From an uncultured Erysipelotrichaceae bacterium (GTDB lineage: Bacteria; Bacillota_I; Bacilli_A; Erysipelotrichales; Erysipelotrichaceae), in contig CALCFG010000157.1 of assembly GCA_937900565.1 (NCBI GenBank), positions 1 to 7,537 of the forward strand: a stretch of 7,537 nt of DNA. Reading direction: 5' to 3'. Positions 1-6,976 of this stretch are shown in pieces; position 1 is the stretch's first letter; each line of letters opens with the position of its first letter. The notes under the pieces are model-generated. The model was not told where the DNA came from. It did not search any database and was given only the letters and a program-made list of their open reading frames with translations. A program made the translations under genes and the position numbers.

Positions 1-2
1 AA

Positions 3-47
3 CAATCACCTAAGCTATTATATAATAAGTATCGAAAGGAAACTTAA
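3..47 (+). CDS. Possible C-terminal tail of an upstream gene (partial)
   Basis: Reading from base 3, the frame stays open for 14 codons (QSPKLLYNKYRKET) and stops at TAA 45-47, three bases before the dnaE ATG. The tail is basic and uses common A/T-rich codons, and a 3-base gap matches the very tight spacing between the other genes here. The dnaE ribosome binding site would lie inside it. No family can be assigned from so short a piece, and an open frame of this length can occur by chance. The competing reading is that this stretch is untranslated leader with a promoter (-10 like hexamer at 21-26). Confidence 0.3.
   Translation, partial: QSPKLLYNKYRKET
21..26 (+). promoter_or_regulatory. Possible -10 element upstream of dnaE
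   Basis: A perfect TATAAT hexamer lies at 21-26. A matching -35 would fall at or before the window edge, so it cannot be checked. A transcript starting about 7 bases downstream would begin almost at the dnaE ribosome binding site (AAAGGAAA, 35-42), leaving an unusually short leader. Such hexamers are common in A/T-rich DNA, so this is weak evidence. Confidence 0.2.
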
Positions 48-50
48 AAA

Positions 51-3000
51 ATGGGTCCATTGTATGCACGAAGTGAATTTTCTTTACTTCAATCGGTATT
101 AAGAATCGAAGAATATGTGAAAACAGCAGTAAGTTATGGTTACACGTATGCTACTTTAAGTGATCATAATGTTCTATTTGGTGCTAAGGCTTTTGATCGT
201 TGCTGTAAACAATATGGAATCAAGCCTATCTTTGGACTGGAAATGGATTTTGAGGACCCACTAAATCGTATTACCTTTGAAGCTATTGCATTAAATGCGC
301 AAGGGTATTTGCAATTGTGTAATATATCCCTTATATTGGCCCAAAGAAGATTGAATTGGCAAGATTTAAGCCTATTAAATCAATGTGCATTAATTGCATT
401 TAATGCCGATGGAATATTTGAACAGGCAAGTAAAGATGAAGACTTTAATGCATTTAATGTCATTTACAATCAAATGGTTGCATATCATCCTAACGATAAC
501 TATTTAGGACTAACTCGGCAAGAAGCTTCTTATTTTGCTCATATTAATTCCATTGCATTTACTTATGCGAATCAAGTTGGGCTAAAATGTGTGGCAATAA
601 ATAAAACACGCTATTGTTTTGATTATCAAGCACAAGCAGCCTATGTAATTAATGCCATTCACGATGATAAATTAATTAGTGATAAATCATTAGTGAAAGA
701 TGTTTACCGTTATCTATTAACTTTGGATCAATATTACCAACTTTATAATGAAAGCGTGTTAGTAAATAATGATGAATTGGCAAATAGTGTTTGCTTTGAT
801 TTGGATGAATTAAAAACCCAGTTACCTAAATATCCGTTAAAAAACAATGTCAATACCTCAACTTATTTAAGTCAACTATCCCACGTGGGCTTATGCAAAC
901 GGCTAAATGTTACTTGCTTACCAGATAATTATGCATCACGCTTAACTTATGAATTGTCAATCATTCACCAAATGGGATTTGATGATTACTTTTTGATTGT
1001 GTATGATTATATTCTTTATGCTAAAAAACATGGGATTTTAGTTGGTCCAGGTAGAGGAAGCGCCGCGGGATCATTGGTTTCATATTCTATTGGTATTACC
1101 GATATCGATCCAATACAATACAACTTATTATTTGAACGATTCTTAAATCCAAGTCGTTCATCGATGCCAGATATTGATACAGATTTTCCGGATAATCGGC
1201 GGGATGAAGTGATTGAATATGTTGTTAACAAATATGGTAAGCAACATGTTGCGCATATTTTAACTTTTGGTACATTAGCTGCTAAACAAGTGGTTAGAGA
1301 TGTTGCTAAAGCGTATGGATTGCATAACTTTGAGGTGGATCGCATTGTACGTTGCATTCCCAATGCTCCAAAAATTACACTGGAGATGGCATTGCAACAA
1401 AGTGTGGCATTAAAACAAATGCAATATGAAAATCCGATGATAGCGTCGATTTTAGAAGTTGCGATGCAATTGGAAGGATTACCACGCCATTGCTCTACTC
1501 ATGCCGGTGGAATAGTTTTTAGCTTAAAACCATTTGACCAAGTTGGTCCAATGATTGCTTTGGATGATACGATGTTAACTACTCAATATACGATGGAATA
1601 TTTGGAAGATATGGGGTTGATTAAAATGGATTTTTTAGGACTAAGAAATCTTACTATCTTAGATTCCATTACTAAAATGATTCAACAATCTCAACCAAAT
1701 TTTAGTTTAAAGCAAATTCCATTAACCGATGTTAAAACATTTCAATTGATTGCGAAAGCCGATACGATTGGTGTGTTCCAATTGGAAAGTGAAGGGATGA
1801 AAAATCTATTAAAGCAATTAAAACCTAATTGTTTTAATGATATCGTTGCGGCAGTAGCTTTATTCCGTCCTGGACCTATGGAATTAATTCCGATGTATTT
1901 AAAAAACAAAACCAATCATAAAGCAAATTATCCAAATTTAGCCATCAAAAATATCCTTAGTGAAACGTATGGAGTGATGGTTTATCAAGAACAGGTTATG
2001 CAAATTGCGCAAATTGTAGCTAATTTTACTTTAGCGCAAGCTGATATCTTGCGTAAAGCGATGTCGAAAAAGAAAAAAGAAGAAATTAATCGTTTACGTG
2101 ACGAATTCATTCAAGGAGCTATCGATAATGGCTATACACAAAATAATGCCATGCAATGGTTTGATTTAATTGAAAAATTTAGTGGGTATGGATTTAATAA
2201 AGCCCATTCTGTGGCATATGCGTTGATTGCCTATCAATTGGCGTATTTAAAAGTAAATGCACCTTATCCTTTCTATACAGCTTATTTAAATAGTATTTTA
2301 GGTGCCAATGCAAAGATAACGCTAACCTTACAAGAATTAACGCGCAATCATATTCCAGTGTTACCACCAGATATTAATGAATCTCAATTGGGATTTAGTA
2401 TGAGTAACAAGGGTATCCGCTTTGCCTTATTATCCATTAAAGGAGTTGGAAGTGTAATTGGCAAAGCGATTGTCAATGATCGCTTCGTTAATGGTCCGTT
2501 TGTTAGTTATACCAATGCTATTGCACGCTTAGTGGCATTAAAGTGTTCCAAAGCAATCATTGATTCATTGATTGATGCAGGTGCATTGGATTGTTTTAAT
2601 CCCAATCGCTTTGCTATGAAATTATCCTTAGATGATGCAATGCGTTATGGAGATTTGATTACTGTTTATGATAAGGATGGTTACCATTTGGATGCTTCAT
2701 TACTAAGTGAACCAACTTTAACAGTTGTTAAAGAAGATATTATGCAAAAAGCATTGAATGAAGCGCAAGCTTTGGGTGTGTTTTTAACTGTTAATCCATT
2801 TGCGAATATGCGTGCACGTTTTAATGTGAATACATCTATGTTATCGGATTGTTTAAATCAAGGGGAAGGAATATTTCAAGGTTTTGGTATGGTAACTCGA
2901 GTTAAACAACACCGCACAAAAAAAGGGGATTTGATGGCTTTTGTTTCGTTAATGGATGAAAGTGGAACGTATGAAACAAGCATTATGCCGAATCTATATC

Positions 3001-3119
3001 AAAATATCGCCCCACAACTTGTGGAAAAAACATATTGTCAAGTAGAATTAAAAGTAAATAATAAAGGGGTGCTGATCAATAAGTGTCGTATTTTGAAAGC
3101 ATCCGATGAAAGAAGGTAA
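51..3119 (+). CDS. dnaE: DNA polymerase III alpha subunit, DnaE type
   Basis: This is a C-family replicative polymerase that extends DNA from primers in the cytoplasm at the replication fork. In Bacillota with both DnaE and PolC, DnaE extends RNA primers before PolC takes over; whether PolC is present here is unknown. The order is a PHP domain (about 1-200), then palm, fingers and thumb. GPGRGSAAGS lies at 332-341. Catalytic aspartates are D374 and D376 in PDIDTDF and D527 in KMDFLGL, matching E. coli D401, D403 and D555. Other signatures are FRPGPM 605-610, YQEQVM 645-650 and GYGFNKAHS 712-720. A helix-hairpin-helix GVG lies near 798-800 and an OB-fold at about 935-1015. At 1022 residues it is somewhat shorter than B. 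subtilis DnaE (about 1115) and lacks a tau-binding tail, as expected for the Gram-positive form. The first PHP metal motif is degenerate (Y5 and R7 in place of two His). The start is ATG 51 with AAAGGAAA upstream. Confidence 0.96.
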   Translation: MGPLYARSEFSLLQSVLRIEEYVKTAVSYGYTYATLSDHNVLFGAKAFDRCCKQYGIKPIFGLEMDFEDPLNRITFEAIALNAQGYLQLCNISLILAQRRLNWQDLSLLNQCALIAFNADGIFEQASKDEDFNAFNVIYNQMVAYHPNDNYLGLTRQEASYFAHINSIAFTYANQVGLKCVAINKTRYCFDYQAQAAYVINAIHDDKLISDKSLVKDVYRYLLTLDQYYQLYNESVLVNNDELANSVCFDLDELKTQLPKYPLKNNVNTSTYLSQLSHVGLCKRLNVTCLPDNYASRLTYELSIIHQMGFDDYFLIVYDYILYAKKHGILVGPGRGSAAGSLVSYSIGITDIDPIQYNLLFERFLNPSRSSMPDIDTDFPDNRRDEVIEYVVNKYGKQHVAHILTFGTLAAKQVVRDVAKAYGLHNFEVDRIVRCIPNAPKITLEMALQQSVALKQMQYENPMIASILEVAMQLEGLPRHCSTHAGGIVFSLKPFDQVGPMIALDDTMLTTQYTMEYLEDMGLIKMDFLGLRNLTILDSITKMIQQSQPNFSLKQIPLTDVKTFQLIAKADTIGVFQLESEGMKNLLKQLKPNCFNDIVAAVALFRPGPMELIPMYLKNKTNHKANYPNLAIKNILSETYGVMVYQEQVMQIAQIVANFTLAQADILRKAMSKKKKEEINRLRDEFIQGAIDNGYTQNNAMQWFDLIEKFSGYGFNKAHSVAYALIAYQLAYLKVNAPYPFYTAYLNSILGANAKITLTLQELTRNHIPVLPPDINESQLGFSMSNKGIRFALLSIKGVGSVIGKAIVNDRFVNGPFVSYTNAIARLVALKCSKAIIDSLIDAGALDCFNPNRFAMKLSLDDAMRYGDLITVYDKDGYHLDASLLSEPTLTVVKEDIMQKALNEAQALGVFLTVNPFANMRARFNVNTSMLSDCLNQGEGIFQGFGMVTRVKQHRTKKGDLMAFVSLMDESGTYETSIMPNLYQNIAPQLVEKTYCQVELKVNNKGVLINKCRILKASDERR

Positions 3120-3121
3120 TT

Positions 3122-3787
3122 ATGGCGCGATTATTAATTGTTGATGATGAAGAAAAAATTAGAGAAGTTGTAAAAGAATACGCTTTATTGAATGGATATG
3201 AAGTGGCGGAAGCTGAAGATGGCCTAGACGCTTTATCAGCAGTGGAACAACAACCCATTGACCTAGTAATATTAGATATTATGATGCCTAAATTGGATGG
3301 ATATGAAGTATGTAAACGTATTAAAACAAGTAGCAATATTCCTGTAATTATGTTAAGTGCTCGTGGGGAAGAATATGATAAATTATTTGGATTTGAAATC
3401 GGTGTGGATGATTACATGGTTAAACCGTTTTCGCCGAAAGAATTAATGGCACGGGTTAAAGCTGTTTTAGAACGCGGGAAGTTAAATAACCAAGCACGTT
3501 ATAAATTTGCTGGGCTAGAAATTGATGTAAAGGGAAGAAGTGTCAAAGTAGATAATAAAGTTGCGAATTTAACACCAAAAGAAATTGATTTATTACTTTA
3601 CATGGTTGAAAATCAAAATGTGGCTTTATCTCGCGAAAAATTATTAACGGAAGTTTGGGATTATGACTACTATGGTGATGATCGTACTGTCGATTCCCAT
3701 ATTAAAATGTTACGTCATAATTTAGGACCATATCGTGATTTTATTGTGACTGTTAGAGGAATGGGTTATAAATTTGAAGTGCAATAA
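3122..3787 (+). CDS. OmpR/PhoB-family response regulator
   Basis: This is a cytoplasmic transcription factor of a two-component system, activated by phosphotransfer from the kinase encoded next. The receiver domain (about 1-118) has the acidic pair D8-D9, phosphoacceptor D52 (LDIMMP), switch S79, aromatic Y98 and the invariant lysine K101 (KPF). The C-terminal half (about 128-221) is a winged helix with the typical LTPKEIDLL start, a DRTVDSHIKMLR recognition helix and the VRGMGYKF hairpin. The length of 221 residues is normal for the family. All phosphorylation residues are intact. It starts 2 bases after the dnaE stop, with AAGAAGG inside the dnaE end as ribosome binding site, so it is probably co-transcribed with dnaE. 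The target genes and stimulus cannot be told from the sequence; orthology to PhoP, ResD or WalR is not established. Confidence 0.95.
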   Translation: MARLLIVDDEEKIREVVKEYALLNGYEVAEAEDGLDALSAVEQQPIDLVILDIMMPKLDGYEVCKRIKTSSNIPVIMLSARGEEYDKLFGFEIGVDDYMVKPFSPKELMARVKAVLERGKLNNQARYKFAGLEIDVKGRSVKVDNKVANLTPKEIDLLLYMVENQNVALSREKLLTEVWDYDYYGDDRTVDSHIKMLRHNLGPYRDFIVTVRGMGYKFEVQ

Positions 3788-5273
3788 GCTAAAAGAAAGA
3801 ATGATACGTCAACTGCATGGCATCCGCTTTACGGTCGGGATGTCATTCTTTCTTTTTGCCATTGGGTTAGTGGGTTTATTGTGGTTGTTGCAGACAACGT
3901 TTGTTATTCCGTATTATCGCAATCGCCAATTAACTGGCGTTAAGACAGTGGCACAAGAAATTGGAAATATATTATTGGAAAGTGATTATTCAACAATAAA
4001 TGTTTCCCAACGTGCATTGCAAACCATTGTTAATTCCAATGCCTGTGTTGTTGTCTATAATGGAAATGGAAAACAATTATATTATGGAGATGGGTTAGGT
4101 AGTAGTTGTATTTTTAACGGGCGTTTAACTATTAACGAAGAATTGATATTACCAAATCCTGAACGTAATGGTTACGCTTTAGTCGAATTACTTACTCAAA
4201 ACAATGGGGAAATTTCGACTGTATTAAGTAATGAAGATACGCATCAAGAAACGGTGTTGTACGGAATTACTTTAGAAAAAATGTTTTCGAATTATTATGT
4301 ATTTGTTAATGCGCCGGTAGAACCCATTGATGCCATTATTAATTTCATGAATAGTTCGTATTTTGTGTTTGCATTTGTGGTAATTATCATGTCACTTGTG
4401 ATTTCTATTGTTTTATCAAAACGCTTATCTAATCCGATTGTTTCCATGAAACAGAGTGCGGAAGAACTAGGAAAAGGTAAATACTGTGTCGAATTTAATG
4501 GTGGCTATTTTAATGAAACACGAGAGTTGGCGAATACGTTAACGTATGCTACCACACAATTAGGAAAAGTTGATGAATTACGAAAAGATTTAATTGCTAA
4601 TGTCTCACATGATATTAAGACTCCACTAACGATGATTACTGCGTATGCTGAGATGATCAAGGATATAAGTGGGGACAATCCAGTAAAACGTAATGAACAT
4701 TTGGATGTTATTTTAAAAGAAAGTCATTTTTTAAACCGTTTGGTTGTGGATATGAGTGAATTAAGTAAAATGCAAAGTGGAAACTATGAATTAATCTTGT
4801 CAGATTTTGATGTCGTGGAAGTGTGCAAGGATATGATTGATATATGTCAAATTCTTTTGGATAAGCAACACATAAACGTTAAATTATTGGGTGATAGTTC
4901 AGCACTAATGAACGCTGACGAAATAAAGATTGGTCAAGTAATCTATAATTTTTTAACCAACGCCATTAAACATTCACCTAACGATAGCCAAATAATTGTT
5001 ACTATTTTAGATTTAGAAAATACTGTACGGGTAGAAGTTAAGGATAATGGGGAAGGTATTGATCAACAACATTTACCATATGTATGGGATCGTTATTATA
5101 AAGTAGATAAGCAGTTTGCACGCAATTCTTTAGAATCCAGTGGATTAGGATTAGCCATAGTTAAAGCTATATTGGATTGCCACCATGCTAAGTATGGGGT
5201 AAGCAGTGAAGTTGGAAAGGGAAGTACATTCTATTTTGAATGTCCAAAGATACAATATGGATTATTTGATTAA
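3774..5273 (+). CDS. Membrane sensor histidine kinase (HAMP, HisKA, HATPase_c)
   Basis: This is the sensor partner of the preceding regulator; it autophosphorylates on His and passes the phosphate to it. Numbering is from TTG 3774. Membrane segments lie at about 20-45 and 195-216, flanking an extracytoplasmic domain of about 150 residues with two cysteines (C91, C112). A HAMP linker follows (about 216-268). The HisKA helix carries H279 in NVSHDIKTPL. The ATPase domain has the N box around N392 (YNFLTNAIKHS), the G1 box DNGEGI at 424-429 and the G2 box SSGLGLAIVK at 455-464. All catalytic boxes are intact. The start is uncertain. TTG 3774 overlaps the regulator end by 14 bases and gives 499 residues. 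ATG 3801 begins 13 bases after the regulator stop and gives 490 residues; it fits the usual N-terminus (short basic stretch then membrane helix) better. Neither has a strong ribosome binding site, and the ATG lies inside an inverted repeat (3791-3856). The signal sensed is unknown. Confidence 0.94.
   Translation: MKCNKLKERMIRQLHGIRFTVGMSFFLFAIGLVGLLWLLQTTFVIPYYRNRQLTGVKTVAQEIGNILLESDYSTINVSQRALQTIVNSNACVVVYNGNGKQLYYGDGLGSSCIFNGRLTINEELILPNPERNGYALVELLTQNNGEISTVLSNEDTHQETVLYGITLEKMFSNYYVFVNAPVEPIDAIINFMNSSYFVFAFVVIIMSLVISIVLSKRLSNPIVSMKQSAEELGKGKYCVEFNGGYFNETRELANTLTYATTQLGKVDELRKDLIANVSHDIKTPLTMITAYAEMIKDISGDNPVKRNEHLDVILKESHFLNRLVVDMSELSKMQSGNYELILSDFDVVEVCKDMIDICQILLDKQHINVKLLGDSSALMNADEIKIGQVIYNFLTNAIKHSPNDSQIIVTILDLENTVRVEVKDNGEGIDQQHLPYVWDRYYKVDKQFARNSLESSGLGLAIVKAILDCHHAKYGVSSEVGKGSTFYFECPKIQYGLFD
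3791..3856 (+). repeat. Inverted repeat enclosing the kinase ATG start
   Basis: AAAAGAAAGAATGA at 3791-3804 is the exact reverse complement of 3843-3856. One wobble (T3805 with G3842) and one more pair (A3806 with T3841) can extend the stem. Inside it, CATCC at 3821-3825 can alternatively pair with GGATG at 3838-3842. The arm is A/T-rich and covers the ATG at 3801-3803 and the purines just before it. The 3' arm codes for the Phe-rich start of the first membrane helix. As RNA it could hide the kinase start until ribosomes finishing the regulator gene open it; this role is inferred. Confidence 0.6.
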
Positions 5274-5952
5274 TGAGTTGTTACCAATAAAACATTTAGA
5301 AGGTTATTTTCACACGAATACTGACACCTATTTATTAGCGTCATTTGCTAATATTAAGCATAAATCCAGAGTCATGGATTTAGGCAGCAATAATGCTGCC
5401 TTACTTTTATTGGCCAGTATTTATCATCCAAAGTGCTTGCATGGCATCGAAATCAATAGCGAAAGTGTTAAACTTGCCAATGAAAATTTGGCAATGAATC
5501 ACGTGGATGGTATTGTTTGGCATCAAGATATTGTTGGATATCGCAGTCAATATAAATACGATGTTATTTTATGTAATCCGCCTTATTATCAAATGATTGA
5601 CAATGCGAATGCATTTATCAATGCGCGACACCAACATCAATTAACTTTAGCCGACTTAATGGAGACAATTCATCACTTGCTGGAAAATAAAGGCAGAGCC
5701 TATTTAATATATCCGTCGGATCAATTGGCTAAATTGATTGCTGTTGGTAATCAACATAAGTTAAAAATATCGCGATTACAAATGTATCAACCAAATTTTA
5801 ATAAGCCAAGTAATGTGACATTGGTTGAATTAATGCTAGGCGAAAACAGTCAAACATTAATTGAACCTGTCATGGTCTATGATGATTTAATGCGATGGAA
5901 AGAAATGGTGAATCGCGATATAATCAATGCAAAAAGGAAGGAAGTAATATGA
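5257..5952 (+). CDS. TrmN6-type tRNA1(Val) adenine-N6 methyltransferase
   Basis: This is a cytoplasmic, SAM-dependent methyltransferase of the YfiC/YabB (TrmN6) group, whose characterised members methylate N6 of A37 in tRNA1(Val). Numbering from ATG 5257 (231 residues): motif I is MDLGSNNAALLLLA at 40-53, an acidic SAM-ribose residue is E65 (GIEIN), and the catalytic NPPY is at 107-110 within YDVILCNPPYY, which marks amino-group methylation. The C-terminal block, with QPNFNKPSNVTLVELM and a final proline-rich strand, also fits this group. The frame is open back to a GTG at 5206, but family members begin close to the INELL segment, so ATG 5257 is preferred. It overlaps the kinase end by 17 bases. 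No good ribosome binding site precedes the ATG, which suggests coupling to kinase translation. Substrate identity is inferred from family; another RNA or protein amine target cannot be excluded. Confidence 0.85.
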   Translation: MDYLINELLPIKHLEGYFHTNTDTYLLASFANIKHKSRVMDLGSNNAALLLLASIYHPKCLHGIEINSESVKLANENLAMNHVDGIVWHQDIVGYRSQYKYDVILCNPPYYQMIDNANAFINARHQHQLTLADLMETIHHLLENKGRAYLIYPSDQLAKLIAVGNQHKLKISRLQMYQPNFNKPSNVTLVELMLGENSQTLIEPVMVYDDLMRWKEMVNRDIINAKRKEVI

Positions 5953-6476
5953 GTAATCCAATCGTTACAATGAAAATTAAAAATATGGGAGAAATTAAAA
6001 TTGAATTAGAACCAACAATTGCTCCCAACACTGTGAATAACTTTATTGAATTAGTGCAAAAAGGCTTTTATGACGGGCTTATTTTTCACCGTGTTATTTC
6101 AGGATTTATGATTCAAGGTGGTGATCCATTAGGTAAAGGTATTGGTGGGCCCGGCTATAGTATTAAAGGGGAATTTTTAGCAAATGGAGTGGTTAATAAT
6201 TTAAAACATAGCCGTGGTGTAATTAGTATGGCACGCAGTATGCATCCAGATAGTGCAGGTTCACAATTCTTTATTATGCATCAAGATGCACCACACCTCG
6301 ATGGGCAATATGCAGCATTTGGTAAAGTAATTGAAGGCTTGGATATTGTGGATAAAATCGCCAATGTAGCAACAAATCGCATGGATAAACCATTAGAAGA
6401 TGTCGTGATTGAATGCGTTAATGTGGATACAAATGGTGTTGCATACCCTGAAGCAGAAAAGTTGGTGGAAAGATAA
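5949..6476 (+). CDS. Cyclophilin-type peptidyl-prolyl cis-trans isomerase
   Basis: This enzyme catalyses cis-trans isomerisation of prolyl peptide bonds in protein folding. There is no signal peptide or lipobox, so it acts in the cytoplasm. The 175-residue protein is a single cyclophilin domain. FHRV at 46-49 supplies the catalytic arginine R48 (CypA R55). FMIQGGDP at 53-60 matches CypA F60, M61 and Q63. GSQFFI at 104-109 matches the Q111/F113 region. HLDGQYAAFG at 116-125 replaces the CypA tryptophan with His, as is usual in bacterial forms and generally linked to weak cyclosporin binding. The start is ATG 5949: it overlaps the methyltransferase stop as ATGA and follows a strong doubled purine motif (AAGGAAGGAAG, 5934-5944). 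The frame is open back to 5895, but that extension has no cyclophilin similarity. Confidence 0.95.
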   Translation: MSNPIVTMKIKNMGEIKIELEPTIAPNTVNNFIELVQKGFYDGLIFHRVISGFMIQGGDPLGKGIGGPGYSIKGEFLANGVVNNLKHSRGVISMARSMHPDSAGSQFFIMHQDAPHLDGQYAAFGKVIEGLDIVDKIANVATNRMDKPLEDVVIECVNVDTNGVAYPEAEKLVER

Positions 6477-6937
6477 TGATGAAAAAAATCGGAATCGGGA
6501 ATGACCACAGTGCAGTGGAAGTAAAACAAGAAATTAAAACGTATATTGAATCAAAGGGAATTGAAGTAGTGGATTATGGCACTGATAGTCATGAAAGTAT
6601 GAATTACCCATCTGTTGGCTATCCTGTTTGCCAAGATGTTGTGAATGAGCGATTGGATGGTGCAATTTTAATTTGTGGTACCGGAGTGGGAATGAGCTTA
6701 GTCGCCAATAAGGTCAAAGGTATTCGGGCTGTATGTTGTTCTGAACCTTATTCTGCGAAATTATCTCGTCAACATAACAATTCCAATGTATTATGCTTTG
6801 GTGCACGTGTTGTGGGTATCGAATTAGCTAAAATGATTGTTGATGCATGGTTGGATGCAGAATTTATGGCAGGTCGCCACGCCAATCGTGTTGATATGAT
6901 AAAACAAATTGAAGAAGGTACATTTAAAGCAGACTGA
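6476..6937 (+). CDS. rpiB: Ribose-5-phosphate isomerase B
   Basis: RpiB interconverts ribulose 5-phosphate and ribose 5-phosphate in the non-oxidative pentose phosphate pathway, in the cytoplasm as a dimer or tetramer. The 153-residue length is normal. Visible family signatures are GNDHSA at 8-13 (substrate-binding D10 and H11), LICGTGVGMS at 65-74 with the catalytic Cys C67, RQHNNSNVLCFGAR at 98-111 with H100, and AGRHANRV at 132-139 with phosphate-binding arginines. The related LacA/LacB galactose-6-phosphate isomerases share this fold. The match to RpiB motifs and the absence of lac/tagatose neighbours favour RpiB. The ATG shares one base with the cyclophilin stop (TAATG); a second ATG follows at 6479, so the true start may be one codon later. 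GGTGGAAAG just upstream serves as ribosome binding site. Its stop codon forms the loop of a terminator hairpin. Confidence 0.93.
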   Translation: MMKKIGIGNDHSAVEVKQEIKTYIESKGIEVVDYGTDSHESMNYPSVGYPVCQDVVNERLDGAILICGTGVGMSLVANKVKGIRAVCCSEPYSAKLSRQHNNSNVLCFGARVVGIELAKMIVDAWLDAEFMAGRHANRVDMIKQIEEGTFKAD

Positions 6938-6949
6938 GTCTGCTTTTTT
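6926..6949 (+). terminator. Rho-independent terminator at the rpiB end
   Basis: AAAGCAGAC (6926-6934) pairs perfectly with GTCTGCTTT (6938-6946), giving a 9-bp stem. The 3-base loop is the rpiB stop codon TGA. The T-run covers 6944-6949. This is a compact intrinsic terminator that likely ends the dnaE-rpiB unit. It may be leaky or regulated, because the next gene starts only 27 bases after the T-run. Confidence 0.85.
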
Positions 6950-6976
6950 CTCATGTATTATGGAAAGGAATATATT

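Noticed and set aside
1016..1363. Reverse-strand open frame of 115 codons inside dnaE
   Set aside because: It lies opposite the conserved polymerase core; the product is low-complexity Ser/Thr/Cys-rich with no recognisable domain, as expected from the complement of coding DNA.
3093..3122. TTGAAA with TAATTA as a promoter for the response regulator
   Set aside because: The transcript would start inside the regulator gene after its ATG, so it could not serve it.
3076..3336. Reverse-strand open frame across the dnaE-regulator junction
   Set aside because: It overlaps two well-supported genes and its product looks like antisense translation, with no motif or ribosome binding site.
5206..5256. 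GTG-started 17-codon extension of the methyltransferase
   Set aside because: It would overlap the kinase end by 68 bases and adds residues not typical for the family, whose members start near the INELL segment. A GGGG six bases upstream of the GTG keeps it barely possible.
5382..5401. Seven-base-pair GC-rich hairpin (AGGCAGC / GCTGCCT, loop AATAAT) in the methyltransferase gene
   Set aside because: It encodes motif I (GSNNAA), has no clean T-run after it, and several stems of this size are expected by chance in 7.5 kb.
5895..5948. N-terminal extension of the cyclophilin from ATG 5895
   Set aside because: The 18 extra residues are frame-shifted methyltransferase sequence; ATG 5949 has a strong ribosome binding site and ATGA coupling.
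6506..6519. CCAC/GTGG inverted repeat in rpiB as an operator
   Set aside because: Four-base arms inside the conserved start of the coding region; not distinguishable from chance.
6956..6961. TATTAT as a -10 for the lyase gene
   Set aside because: No -35 like hexamer lies 16-18 bases upstream, and a start from it would cut off the ribosome binding site at 6964-6969.
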